Shown here in pieces: positions 1-12,485 of a stretch of 64,000 nt of DNA (position 1 is its first letter; each line of letters begins with the position of its first letter). The position numbers and the translations under genes are program-made. The notes beneath the pieces were generated by a model, which was given only the letters and a program-made list of their open reading frames with translations, ran no database searches and was not told where the DNA came from. This DNA is from Typhlomys cinereus. Taxonomy: Eukaryota; Chordata; Mammalia; Rodentia; Platacanthomyidae. The DNA lies in NCBI GenBank assembly GCA_023101885.1, contig JALPQD010000159.1, positions 3,627,994-3,691,993 of the forward strand. The letters run 5' to 3'.

Positions 1-174
1 TATTCATTAGTAGTTAATAATCAAAGTAAAAAGTAGAGTAAATGTTACACTATTCATAGGAATTACCTTGTATGGGAATGTTACAGATAGCAAATATGTA
101 TATAATTTCCTGTGATATAATATATTGTACATTGACTTTTTTCACTTATGTATACATTAACATGCTGCAAAATA

Positions 175-360
175 ATGTGTGTGTGCTCATAATGTGTATA
201 TAAAAATACACTTGAGCACGTGTGCCTGTGGAGACCCAGTGGTGACATCAAGAGTCACCCTGGATTGTCCTATCTTCTCATTGCTTTTGCTCTGTGGTTT
301 CCCAGGCTTTGCCTGCCAGGGAAGATTCCATATGTCACTGCCATTTTTTATATGGGATTG
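175..360 (-). repeat. Dip/B2-superfamily-like SINE, tail and body only
   Basis: Antisense copy of the window's abundant SINE. A TG-rich tail is followed by a body ('CAGTGGTGACATCA', 'TTCCCAGGCTTTGCC') that parallels the copy at 33.23-33.50 kb. The tRNA-like head is missing: similarity stops near 'TATATGGGATTG'. Old and diverged. Confidence 0.6.
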
Positions 361-753
361 TAAAATAAAATGATTGTTTTTACCTCCTGTGATTAAACTT
401 GCAGTTTTAGCCTTTATGCTTCACTTTGATACTTAAGATTTTAACACAAGTATCCAATGGAACTTAAACTAGTATCCTAAGGCCCCCTTAGGTAACTCCC
501 TTTCAAAAGTTTAGTTTTCAAATACTGATAATTTACCAAAGTGCCTTACATGTCATATTGGAAAATATGGTCATTTACAAAATAATCCTCAGATAAGTTT
601 ATTCTAATTTTGACTCTAAATCTAAAAATGTGTTGTGTAAGTCGATCCACTTCATAAGATAAAAATTAACTTTTAAAACTGTGAAATATGACACTGAAAT
701 AAATATGAGTGCCAAATTTTGTTTTCAAGTAATTTTTTAAAAATTTCTTGCTC

Positions 754-981
754 GGGATGGAGACATGCTCAGAGGTTAAGACTTTGCCTCACAAGCAGAA
801 GGTTTTGAGTCAGGATCCCAGATCCCACATACAAACATCAGGCAGAAAAGGAAAAGGCCGGCAATTCCAGGTGTTATGGGCAGAGCCTGGGAAATCCCAG
901 AGCAAAGCAAGGAGGTAGAAGCAATCCAGGATGATTCCTAAAGTAAACCTTGGTCATCCACAGGGGCGCAAAGTGCCCTCT

Positions 982-1023
<42 letters not shown>

Positions 1024-1040
1024 GTAAATAAATTAATATA
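754..1040 (+). repeat. tRNA-derived SINE of the abundant B2-superfamily type (old copy)
   Basis: The head 'GGATGGAGACATGCTCAGAGG' corresponds to the RNA polymerase III A-box region, and 'TTTTGAGTCAGGATCCCAG' to the B box. The body 'AGAGCAAAGCAAGGAGGTAGA' matches other copies. The tail is a (CA)n run at about 981-1020 followed by AT-rich sequence. Flanks share an imperfect target-site duplication (about 737-753 and 1041-1056; one gap, one mismatch). Confidence 0.8.
981..1021. repeat. (CA)n microsatellite in SINE tail
   Basis: About 20 uninterrupted CA units form the 3' tail of the SINE that ends here. Confidence 0.95.
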
Positions 1041-4000
1041 TTAAAAATTCTGGCTCATATAATGGCTATAAGTCAATAGGATTTGTCCTTTGTCACACAG
1101 AGTCATATACACTTTGTTTTCCACCTCTAACAAAATAGAAAACATTGAGTAACACTTTTAATTAGGTTAATAAATTCATTATTCAAGGGGCACTTTTAAA
1201 TCTGAATGTATATTTCAGCACCTCAACAAAAATTTTAAAATTTGCAAATCAGTTAATTTTACAAAACATGAATAAATTACATGACTCAGTATACTTATTG
1301 TATGCATATTTTTATCATTCCCGGAGTGTGGCTAAATTTCTTTCTGGTTAATTCCTGCTCCTCCTGAAACATCTATACAAATTGATTCACTATAAACTTT
1401 TTGCTATGCATAGTGATTCACATAAATTGGTTGTCAAAATATGAGCTATTTTCCATTATGCCTTTCTTATTCACCTATTCATTGTCACAATTAAGTGGGT
1501 TTCAAGAATATTTTGCTAATTTATCACTTAAGCAACTATTTTGCTAAAGAAATATTTTACCGAATTATTCAACAATATTACTCTCCCTTGATTTTTCTAT
1601 CAGTGTCTATAATACATTTAAACAATATATTGTAACAATGTATATTATATATATTTAATCACAGTGATTTAAAACCTTAAAATACTTCATTAAATAACTG
1701 GTCAAATTCTGTGACTGTTACTTATCCCTATATTGGGTTTCAATAATTTTCCCAACATTTTCAAAGTTCAGTGAGCATTATAAAATAAAATTTTGCCATA
1801 ATATATTTTATAAAAATATACCTTTCTTGTGACCTTTTTGTATTGTTGGCATATCCATCGATTTTATAAGCTTAAGGGACATGGCAAAAGATAGTAAATG
1901 CAGTGAATAAATTAAAATTTTGTAAGTTTTATCCTCACTTGCATAATTTAGAAACCTTTCTCCCTTAAACAAATGTTATCAATGTCTCATGAATTTTTCC
2001 TGAGCAGTGTTAGTTCTTTTCTTGCATGAGTATTCTCATCTCTTTCTTCTCTCCTGTGCTTCTTGAAATGTCCTCACAAATACTCTCCCATCATAGTAAA
2101 ACACTTTTCATAATTTAACTTTTTGTTCTCCTTATAATCAACCAATCATCTGTCTCTTTTTCCTGTAGATACAATAAAGTTATGAACATTTCTCCCCTAT
2201 AATGCTTTTTGAATAACTTATCAAGACACAAGAACACATGTCCATGGCGTATATTTTATGGCCATGTAATTGGGTGATTTGAAGTTGCTTGATGGTATCT
2301 CTCCACAGGTTCTTATCTCTACATTGTCATAAAGCTAAGACTGAGAGTGATGTGACTGAGACCAATTTAATCATTCTGAAGAGTTCTGTTTTCAAAGCTG
2401 AAACCAGATTTTCTATCCCAATAATCTGGGTTACACCATGCTATGACAGGAATGCAGAGGTTCTGCCTTTGATTGAATGACACAGCTTACATGTAGGTGC
2501 TTGTCAGCAAATTGCAATGTGCAATCTTAAATATATCCTAGAAAGTAAAGCAATAGAACCTTTTGTAACGTCTATACTAATAGTGAAAGCCCACTAACTG
2601 AAAATTTGGATTTTGTTTACTGTTATCCCTGTGTGAAAACATAGACCACAAGATGCAGAGAAGTCAACTACAGAAATAGCTTTTCTAAAGCCAACAATTT
2701 TATAAAGATGTTATATTGTGGTTAGCTATCACTTCCTCAACACTATAATTTACTGGATACATTGCATTGCCATTGGGCATGCAAATTAGTTCTAAATATT
2801 CAATTAAAATTTTGATGCACCTTAGGCAGTTAATGATTCTTCTCTTTAGACACCATTTTTCACTTTGGAGGATACAAATTAATGATTTGTTAGATTTCAA
2901 GGACACCAGGATTTCTACAACTTTTAGTGAACATAAAAGGCTCTTTCAAATCTCAGTAAGACAAGGATTCAAGAGTATACATAGTGATTTGTTTTTGATG
3001 CTAGGCATGCTGCCAAGAGGAATTGAGATAGTTTTTGCTTGAAAACCAGACTAAATTAACCCATTAAAACTGAGATTAAAACAGAAAAAAACAAAATTTA
3101 TACACTTTCTCCCTTTGATGATTAAAATCATTTTGGAAAGATTCAAATCATCACATGGAAAGATTTTTTTCTGTCCATTCAGAAACATAGCACTAATATT
3201 CAGAAAGCAAACTCTACAGAACATTATGATCATCTCACAATATTTATTCATAAAGAATATTGATTTTCCCACCTGTAAAATGTCAAACTTACTTGTCACT
3301 TATTTCAGTATCTCTAGCAGCTATCATCTTTAACTTTATTGCGATTCATGTCAAATAGAAGCATTTCTGATTATGGTTGAGCGTGATGTTTGTTATGTAT
3401 AAAAGCATACTTAAGATGTGGAGTAGTCACTATAGAAATACAACAAAAATAACTTTATCCCTGAGGTAAAAGTCCATTTTAACCATGGACTTCTGAGTGG
3501 GTTTCAATACCAGACAAGATTTTCATCTTGTGGAGGAGTTCTCAGAGCCAATCAGTAAACAATTAGTCCTATTCAAAGCAGTCATGTTAATATCCAGCTC
3601 AGGATACATAGTGAATTTTATCACCAGCAGCCCTCCTAGCATCTTCCAGCATAATGGAAGTTACCAAGTAGAAGGAATTTTTCAGTTTAGTTCCAGCTTG
3701 ATTTCTCTACATCTTTCAGACACTGTGTTTTTAGTAACAAGTTCTTTGCTACTGGTGTGTTTTTCAACTGATATAAAGCATAAGGATTCTTTTTGCTTAG
3801 TTGGAAAAACTATGTTAGAAATAAGGTAGTCTCTTTGCCCAACTTGGGTATTCCTCCGGTTCTAATTCAAATAACAGAATGAAATATTGATTCCCTCAGT
3901 GGTTACTTTAATAGTAAAGCATTTATGAGATATTAATTTCTTTATTAGGATCAATTCCATGGTTAGTATGGAAATTCCTTCTAGAATGAGACCATAAAAT

Positions 4001-4299
4001 TGATTTCAATATTATCATTGAAAATATTTTTTAGGAAAAGAGGAAAGTTGTATTAGTTTTTGAATATACCAGAATTACAAGTTTTTAAGCTATGGAGTAG
4101 ATGAGTTTTTCTTTCTTTTAATTTTTTATGTAATTATTGTCAATCTGCCCATGGGGAATTATTTTAGCATTATAGTTGAGTTACTTTTTTGTTGTTTAAG
4201 TTTTCAGTTCTAGTAACATATCCTAAATGCCTCTCTTTTCTTCATCTTATTTCTAAATGGTGCTGCTAATAGTCTGCAGTAGACAGAGTGTTTATCTTG

Positions 4300-4470
4300 T
4301 ACTCAGGAAAACCTCTGTTGAATTCTAATTCTTCCACTATAAAAAGAGAAGACAGCAAATCTTTTAACCTGTCTGAGCTTTATGAAAATAAGGAATATAA
4401 GAAAGTCCATCACCATAGTAATTTGTAGATTAAATGTATAAAGCATAAATGTCTATCATGGAAAAAGTTT
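4300..4470 (+). repeat. MIR-like ancient SINE
   Basis: The order 'GAATTCTAATTCTTCCACT', 'TCTTTTAACCTGTCTGAGC', 'AGATTAAATGTATAAAGC' follows the MIR consensus (an '...CTCTGCCACTTA...' block, '...CTTAACCTCTCTGAGCC...', '...GGATTAAATGAG...'). It is heavily diverged. Compared by eye only. Confidence 0.55.
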
Positions 4471-4614
4471 GCCATGGTCATTTGCAATGGCAGATTAAAT
4501 AAATGTGGCATCTGTGACTCTCCTTGCTTTCAAAATATTACATTTATAACTTGGTTTTCACCTTCAATAGGATTGTTATCAAAATGCTATTTATAAAGGT
4601 CAAGGTCATATATA

Positions 4615-4700
4615 ACTCCTGGTTTCCAAGCAAATCTTGGGCAAATTACTTCTTTTCTGTATTTCCTCTTTTCCTCTTTCTTAAAATGGACCATTAACTC
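4615..4700 (+). repeat. MIR core-like fragment
   Basis: 'TCTTGGGCAAATTACTTC' then 'CCTCTTTCTTAAAATGGACC' resembles the MIR core segment (TTGGGCAAGT.ACTTAACC ... TAAAATGG.). Short and diverged. Confidence 0.4.
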
Positions 4701-7048
4701 TGGACCATTTGCCACCTCTCAGAATCTACTAAAGGCAAAGCCATCTTCTAATCATCAGATCCATGATTCAAATACAGTCAAATCGGTTAGGGTGATAGTG
4801 TGAATGTTTCAATCACTTAACTATTGGTAGAATCTTAAAAACTGAGAACAGGTAGTGTTATTTTACTATAATGTTTTCTATGAAGAATTTTTCCTTTAAA
4901 AATAGCATATGTCAGATCCATGCCCTCTTGTCTCCTTTCCTACCCTCAGCTAATGCTATTTTAATAATTATAATAGTTCTCTTGGTTAGAAATTCTGGCT
5001 CTTTCTGTTGTGTTTATATAAATATGCTAATTTGAAAAGCATGATAATGCTCTGTTTTAATATGATTTAACTTTCTTTGCTAGATAAATTGCATTACCAT
5101 TTTCTAATATCACCTCCAATTTAACTAGCTAGGTGCTAATTGTATTACCACATAAACATTATGTTTAATAATGTGACTTTCATCTGCTTTTCTAAAATAC
5201 ATTTTCATCATATTCACACAATATAACAAAAATCAAAAAGTTATTTAGTATATAAATAAAACTGATTTCTTTGCTTTCCCAATAACCTGTGGAAATGTTA
5301 ACTACATACCCAGGTGTGTTTTCAGTTCAGAATTAAATGATGTTTTCTCTGTAGTATTTGTGCTTTTTGTCCATGGCTGCTAGTACTGATGTTATGAACA
5401 TTATTTTACTTTCTACTTCATCTACATCATTGTCAATCATGTGATATATTAATGGATATGATGTCAAATTATTATCATTAATAGATGCTTACTGAAATAT
5501 TGAATGAAAGTTACTTTATTCACTTAAGAATATGATTAGTTGCTAATTTGCTTGCCAATATCTTCTCCTCCCAGAATCCAGTAGCTTGCATGTCCAGTTG
5601 AAAATTATTTTTGTCATTTTCATAATTTTTATAAAATATTTATATAATTTCTTATTCCAGAAAAAAATCACCAAAATTACAGTTAAATGGGTCCTACCAA
5701 GAATCTCAATTATGATTATTTCATATTATAAAAAATAAAATATTATATGGAGGATATTAATTCAATATCTGAGACATATTACTAGAATATAATATGGTAA
5801 ATACACATATTTATTATGCCTATTGAAGATTTAGTAAACTTTATCAATCATTGTGAATATTTCAATAACGCATAAGTAGAAGACTCTTGAAAAGCTAAAA
5901 TATAAATAATTTTTTATTGTTTTAGCTTTTCACTTTGATATAATTATTGACCATTGTCTATCAGTGGCTAATGATGCCATGCAAAAACTGAAATTGTACT
6001 AGAAGAAAAAAAATGAACTGAGGGTGCAGATTAAGTGTTCCTTGATCCTTGAAAACAGCTGTGTAGCCAACTGTCTCCCCAGCATCAACTCACATTGACT
6101 ATTGCAACTGTAGTCTAAGGAATCAGGTTTCCATCTTCATCTGTGACCATGTCTTGGCAATGCCTTCCGTTGTAGTATAGAATATGTAAAACTCCGTAAA
6201 CCGTACAGCCTCTGAAACCAGATGATGTGTGGCAAGGTTTTATTCCCCAAGAAGGATGTTCAGGGAGGACATAGTGTGAAGCAGGGAAAAGTAAATATAT
6301 GTGGCAATGGAGAGCCCAGAACCATAGGACATGTATACATATAAATTCAGCTCAAGAGAAAAGCAATGCATTACAATGAGTGAAGTTGGATGGAGAGAGA
6401 GTAACTCAGATCTTCAGAACATATATAATTCCCTCACTTGTCACAGATGCCATATATGGAACAAAATTTTGCGTTTGCCCTACCAAATTTTAGTTTTTCT
6501 TTGACCTGAACATTTTTTTATTGCTATCCACTCATTCTTCTATGTCTGAAAAGGAATATTCATTCAACTCAGTTGCATGTCAGAAATATAAGATGTATGC
6601 TAGATTTTATAGAGTTGACTGCTAAGAGAATGATTTGAATATCAGATAAGACATAATTTGGAATTCAAATTCGGAAATGTTAAAAAGACTATGGATCTTT
6701 TTGAAGTTATACTGAATGAATTTTACATCATGAAATGGCTGGCCATGTATCTATGGATAGAAGACCTTGATTCAATATTACATATTTGGGTGCCAATTGT
6801 AGGAAAGAACATTGGTGTGCGAGCAGAAATGCCACTATGGTAAGGCTAATCTGTTTACTAATTATGCCTGAGTTTGAATCTTTTATTTCTTTGAGATTAA
6901 ACATGTTCTCCCCTTGTCCTAGCCATAGTGCACATCTTTCCTTCCTTATTTGTCCTCTTGTTTTCTTTCATCCTAAACATGTAGGAGAGAAGTAAGCAGT
7001 AGCCATACATAACCTGGATGTTTTTCATTCTTTAAATTTTAATGACAA

Positions 7049-7101
7049 TCAATTCATTGTTCCTGTATTAACAATGTTCAATTCATTGTTCCTGTATTAA
7101 G
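7049..7101. repeat. 29-bp tandem duplication
   Basis: The segment starting TCAATTCATTGTTCCTGTAT at 7049 recurs at 7078, giving a period of 29 bp and just under two copies. Confidence 0.85.
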
Positions 7102-7444
7102 CCTCTCCAATTATGGGGAAATTGTAGTGAAATTCTTTGTCAGATGATGGCCCCTTGTATACTTTCTTATATAGTACTTGTTCCCATCTGAAACCTCATG
7201 TGACATACCACTGACTGCATTTCTCTCAGGATATTGTCTTTCAAGATCCTACAAAAATAGTCAGAATTATGCTGTGCTTGCATCTTTCTAGGACTTTTCT
7301 AACCCAAATATACAAAATTTTCTATATTTCTCCAACAATCGAATTCAAAGGTCTATGAATCATGTGATCAGTGTACACAAAAATGATCTTCCCTGGGGTA
7401 CAAAATTTGCTGCATTAGTTGCTTTCTATATTGCCGGGAAAAGC

Positions 7445-7760
7445 GGATAAAAGTAACTTAAGATGGCAGAGTTTACTTTGGCTCACAATTTGAATGACAA
7501 ACCATCGCAGCAGCAGCAGCTTGAGGCAGCTTGTCCCAGTGAAACAGAGGGAGAGGGATGCTATGGCACAACTGTCTTCTTTCCTTTATATATGATCTAG
7601 GAGTTCCACTTCGTCGAATGACCCCACCTACGTTAGGGAGATTCTTCCATCTCAATGAACCTATCTATATTATCCATCGTGATTCTAAAAAGAAGTCTGT
7701 AACGTTAGTTATTCTATATCCTGTCAGGTTGATAACCGATATTAGCTATAAACATTGTGA
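7445..7760 (-). repeat. Old LTR-like interspersed repeat, antisense
   Basis: Reads antisense to a widespread mammalian/rodent repeat: 'GTTTACTTTGGCTCACAATT', 'AGCTTGAGGCAGCTTGTC', 'GTGATTCTAAAAAG' and 'ATCCTGTCAGGTTGATAACC' occur in the expected order. On the minus strand this is the '...GTCAACTTGACAGGAT...AATCACCATGG...' type, ending near an A-rich AATAAA-type region. I do not recall its formal family name. Diverged; no target duplication found. Confidence 0.5.
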
Positions 7761-8725
7761 GCATTGTGCTTAGTATTTTCGAACAAAATGTACTTTTAGA
7801 TTCATACTTTATATATTAATTTATACCACTCAGGGTGCAGACAGCAAGTAACATTTTTTTCTGTTAGAACAGGAGGGATGTGGGAAAGGAAGGGGAATGG
7901 GTTAAAGGAAAGATTCTGTGTGATAGGAAGGGAAATGAGAACAGGGTAGGGAGGAATTGATGAGTAAACCCATAGTTAACGCAAAATAAAGTTAAAAACT
8001 ATGGGAACCACAAAATGAAAGAAAACAAATGGAAATAAAAACAACTTACAGATTCTGATCATTAGAATATTGGCGGCTATTAGAATACAAAAGATTTTTG
8101 GTCTCTCAGGTAATCTTAATTTTTTATATTACGTTCTCAGTGTAAAACTCCACTCAAGGTAGGTGTAAATTAAATAGATGCGTCTGTCAATTTCACTGTA
8201 GAAAACATTCAATACTTATTATTTTTCTTTTCAAACTGGACCCTTGTTTAGCTTTTCTTCTCAGGCAGTGAATTGACTTATTATTTAAAGAACTGTATCA
8301 CCCTCTAAATATCTTTCAAGTATATCATTAAAATAAAATTTTAATTCTCCACTACATTCCTTCTATAGTTATTTCAGATGCATTTCATGATTGCAATATT
8401 TTGATAAATGGTTTAATTTTTTCTATTATGTTATAAAATTAACATCAGAAATGGAAAATAGCACATATAGCACATTATTTGCTTAATGATTCATTTTTCT
8501 TCCAATATATTATGAAAACATTTTACTTTTACTTTTACATTTAATTAAAATGTCATTAAGTTGGCATTTCCCTCATTAGTAAATAGCACCAAATCATCCT
8601 TAGGCTATCCAAAATAGAAATTGAAACTATGTGAAGATATTACTTCTAAAATAAAAATGAAATATTTTGTCAGTATATAATTATGTTGGTAATAGTTATA
8701 GAAACCAATAATTTTCAGTTATCAA

Positions 8726-8746
8726 AAGGAAATTAATAATTATCTT
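8726..8746. repeat. Target-site duplication (left) of L1 at 8747-9434
   Basis: This 21-bp sequence, beginning AAGGAAATTAATAATTATC, recurs exactly at 9435-9455 on the other side of the L1 fragment. Confidence 0.92.
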
Positions 8747-9434
8747 CTTATAGATTTTTTATTATTATTTCCGCTCATACAAACTTAATAGGTACACCAG
8801 TTCCCTCCCTCCCTCCTCCTCCCCCCGAACCCCCTGCTACCCCTCCTCTCATCCCTCCCTCCCCATCCCCCAGTGCCTCCCGCCCCAATTCCCAGAGAGT
8901 CCTTTATTGTGCATGCCTGACTCTCCTCTGGGCCCTCCTCTTCGATGATGTACAAGGACCCAGTGGCATTTCCCTGAACCCTTTCCCGTGTTCCCCTTAA
9001 GCATAGGAACACTGCTGTGGCTGTCAATCCCTTGCCTCCAAGGATCTTGGTGCCTTTAGCAGATGCTAGACTTTGTGAGGTCAATAGTGTGTTGGACATT
9101 GCACAGGGCATGTAAAGTCCAATTATGATTACTTCGGCCCTAACTTGTGTGGAGTATCTTGCAAATCATTGCTCCTTCCATCCTTTTGCTCTTACAATCT
9201 TACCGCCCCCTCTTCCGCAAATGTCCCTGAGCTTCAGGATGGGGAGAGATTAGGCTGGCCTAGTTCTAGGTGGTTGATATAGAGTCTCTGAAGTTCTGGA
9301 TTGTGGTTTGTTGATTTTCATTTGCAGTTTTGCTGCTCCTGCAATGCACTTCACTCCATCCTGATGGGCACTGTATGTCACCCCTTGCAGTCCTTGATGG
9401 AGGCCTATTTTCTCTGCTGTAACAAGGAGAGAAC
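8747..9434 (-). mobile_element. 5'-truncated L1 3' UTR insertion
   Basis: Antisense L1 3' end: T-rich A-tail complement, then 'CCGCTCATACAAACTTAATA', then a C/T tract (the G-rich polypurine tract of the L1 3' UTR), then 3' UTR shared with copies at 12.3, 15.4-16.2, 32-33 and 40-41 kb. It is flanked by a perfect 21-bp duplication, so the boundaries are firm and the insertion is fairly young. Relative to the 32-kb copy it lacks about 230 bp between 'TGTATGTCACCCC' and 'TTGCAGTCCTTGATGG'. No intact coding sequence. Confidence 0.9.
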
Positions 9435-9455
9435 AAGGAAATTAATAATTATCTT
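9435..9455. repeat. Target-site duplication (right) of L1 at 8747-9434
   Basis: Exact repeat of 8726-8746. Confidence 0.92.
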
Positions 9456-12229
9456 GCTGTCTTAAAAATACTTAAAAAATACTCCAAAGAGGGTAAAATG
9501 GCACATAAGAGTAAAAATTTATCATATTTAACATTAAATGCTTATTAACTTGAAATAATTGGATATTCTTTGCGATTATTATTAAATATGTGAGCTAACT
9601 ACAAGATTTATATATGACAGGGAGACATCTCTTGATAACAATAAATTAATTCATAAATAAATTCAGGACTCACTAACTGTTTTGATCCATGAGTAGGTAC
9701 TCAAATATTCTATGTCTCTACACTGTCCAATTATTATACAAATGACGAATTATGATTTTATTTAATATGTAATAACCCGGGAGTCAGCAAGATAACTTTG
9801 CAGGCGGGATGTCTACTTGCAAGTCTGGAAAGCTCAATTCAGTTCCTTACCATAAATTGCCATACTGTCCTTTTTATACCTAACTATATGTAGACTGTAT
9901 CTGGCTTATTATAATTTAACATATTTTACATTATATATGCCAATGCTTTCCTGTGTATTTCTGTAAAGTTTAACATTTTATATTTATAATAACTTTTTCT
10001 GCATAAAATTCCATTTGTATCTGTTCATCATTAAAGATTAATTAAAACAAAGTAAAATTGTCAATAATTCATATCCAGAACATTAATCATAATGAGAAGT
10101 CACCATGAGAATCCTGGTGTTATAGTATAATTCATCTTAGCATGCCATTAAGTAAAGAGGAAGGATAATGGACTTTGAAGAAACTAAGGAATACAATGTT
10201 TGGTTTGTTGAACATAATTAAGTGCCAGAATGTCATATATGATTTCATTATTTAACATGAAATGTTCCTGATTTTTAATAATAGAAGTGTTTTACTTTAA
10301 AAACAAAATTCTCCCGTAACTTTTCTTTTCAATGTAATTTTTCTCTTCTATTCCCTCATCCTTATTATTTTATCTTTCATTAATTTTTTTTCAACTTCAA
10401 ATCTGTGTTTAATGTATCTGATTGCCCTCTCTGTGGCTTTCTATGATCTTATCTCCCTTACTATGTACCCTGTCCTATCTGTGGTTTATCTTCTTCCTCT
10501 ATCCACATCTACTTTCATCTTTTGTCATTGAACGCAGTAATATTCTATTAGCCTTTTCATTAAAATTATGGCTTCTCGGTTCTTCATTGTGTTTATCCTG
10601 GAAAAATGTTTAAATATTTTTAAACAGATAGGCAGATCATATTAAAACTTGTGACTTGATGCTGAACAATTACCCTTCCAGAAGTTAATCTTTATAGGTA
10701 AAAAAATACTTATATAATGAAATATATGTCATTTCTGGAGCCAAGTAATACTCTTACTTTAAAGGATTAAATCACATTAGACTGCAATAACCTAGCATAG
10801 ACTTTTTCATTTATTAGGAAATATATATGCACAAACTGTTATTCGATTATCACATGTATTGGCATTTTAAGTGGCTTACTTGCTATTTAAATTTTATCAA
10901 TTTTGTATTTATTACCATATAATTACTCTGATGTTTTTAATTTCAGCCATTGATGTAATGTTTTAAGCCAATTACTCAGTTCTCTCTATACCTAATTACT
11001 TGGTACATTATGAAACATTAAGGATGTTTACTACCTTTTTAAAAGGAAATACAACAGGGACCACTTCACTCCAAAAAAAGCTGAGAAGTAATGTGTTCCA
11101 TTCTGTTTGCATATTTTTAATGCACAGAACACACAGGCTGTAGAGACTAACACTCCACCAAAGTATAAAATGCAGGTTAGCATGGAAGAGGGGAAGGAGG
11201 AATTGGATTTCAAATTATAATCTTATGTAAAAGCATTGGAGTTGAACTAATATTAAAAACAGGCACAAGAATAACTGAGACCACATGTAATATTGACAAA
11301 AATAAAGTGAACTGTTGATAAAATATTGATAAAAATTAAACGATGGTAAATGTTGTATAATTAAGTGATGACCATTCATCCTAGTTTTTTCACAGTTTAT
11401 AAAGTTACATTTCTGAAGAAAGAAATGTGGTTATTGTTGTATGTGTGCAATGGTTTGAAAAATTTGCAAAATCAAAATGAATTCAACTGTTCATTGGCTC
11501 ACTTTTTCAGTTTCTAAACTTTATATAAAATCATATCATTAACTGGTTTATACACATGTAAGAAATCTCCTATGGACTTAAGGAGAAACAAAGATGAATT
11601 AGAAATGCATTCTTCCTTCAATGAATAGACATTTATTGTGTGGGAAAATTGTGGTGAAGAAAGAAATGCAATGGAGTGGAAATTTAGAGGTTATGTCTTT
11701 GCTTAGTTTGGTACCTGTTGGAGTTGCTTAAATAATTTACTGATCACCTCTCAAAAGTCATTTTTTTCAACAATAAGTTAAATGAAATATGGTTGCACTC
11801 TAGGATTTTATTCAAAGGAACATATGTCAACCACAATAAAATTCCATCACATTTCACTCTGGAAGGAAGTATAAACACCAATGTAACAATTTAAAAATAT
11901 ATATATAAAACTCCAAATTTCACTATTCTCCAGTGGATATATGATTTGACAGCACATACAAAATACCAGTATAGGTGAAAAGCAAAAATATTTCTGGATT
12001 TAAACTCATCTTATGTTTTATAACTGTTGTGGTCTCGAGCATAGCGGAGATCCTGGAGGCGGGGATAAGGAGGCCCAGACTGATTCCAGAAGTCAGGCAA
12101 GTGGCAAAGCATGCTCCTTTATTGAGATATTGGGCTTGCCTATATAACCTGTACCCAACATCCCATAAGCAGCGAGAGCTTTTGCTGCATTGTCGTGTCC
12201 AGGCTGATCCTCTCAGTCAGGCAGTTTGA

Positions 12230-12410
12230 CTTGCTGCTTTTTTTTTTTTTTTTTTCCATTTCTTTCTTTTTTTTTTTTTTATTTCCACTCATACAAGCTT
12301 AACAGGTACATCAGTCCCCTCCCTCCCTCCAACCTCCCACCGCCCTGTGCCTCCTCCCCTCCCCCTTCTCTCCCGGTCCCCCAGTGCCTCCCCTTCCCAT
12401 CCCTGGAGCA
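12230..12410 (-). mobile_element. L1 3' end inserted in the LTR
   Basis: Two T-rich runs, then 'TTTCCACTCATACAAGCTTA' and the C/T tract of the L1 3' UTR. A perfect 17-bp duplication (TCAGTCAGGCAGTTTGA at 12213-12229 and 12411-12427) brackets it inside the LTR. 'CTTGCTGC' lies between the duplication and the T-run, so either the duplication originally extended further or a few extra bases were added. Only about 180 bp of the element is present. Confidence 0.9.
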
Positions 12411-12473
12411 TCAGTCAGGCAGTTTGAAGTCTGCACCAGGTGTGGTGGCAGGTTCCTTTGAGGAATTTGCATT

Positions 12474-12485
12474 TGCGCATGCGCA
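12474..12485. promoter_or_regulatory. NRF1-type palindrome in the LTR
   Basis: TGCGCATGCGCA matches the YGCGCAYGCGCR binding consensus of NRF1 exactly. It lies in the U3 part of the ERVK-type LTR. The motif match is seen; binding is inferred only. Confidence 0.6.

Noticed and set aside
3497..3829. 110-codon + strand open frame in otherwise unassigned intron
   Set aside because: No family resemblance, AT-rich composition like its surroundings, and no support beyond the absence of stops. Treated as chance.
6190..6440. Possible antisense LTR ('GGCAAGGTTTTATTCCCC', purine-rich flank)
   Set aside because: No TG...CA termini with a duplication and no second matching copy in the window.
8747..9434. 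The internal gap in this L1 as evidence of splicing of its RNA
   Set aside because: Aligned in element sense, the missing piece does not begin GT and end AG at the same register (the junction is ...CTGCAAG/GGGTGAC...). A plain deletion fits better.
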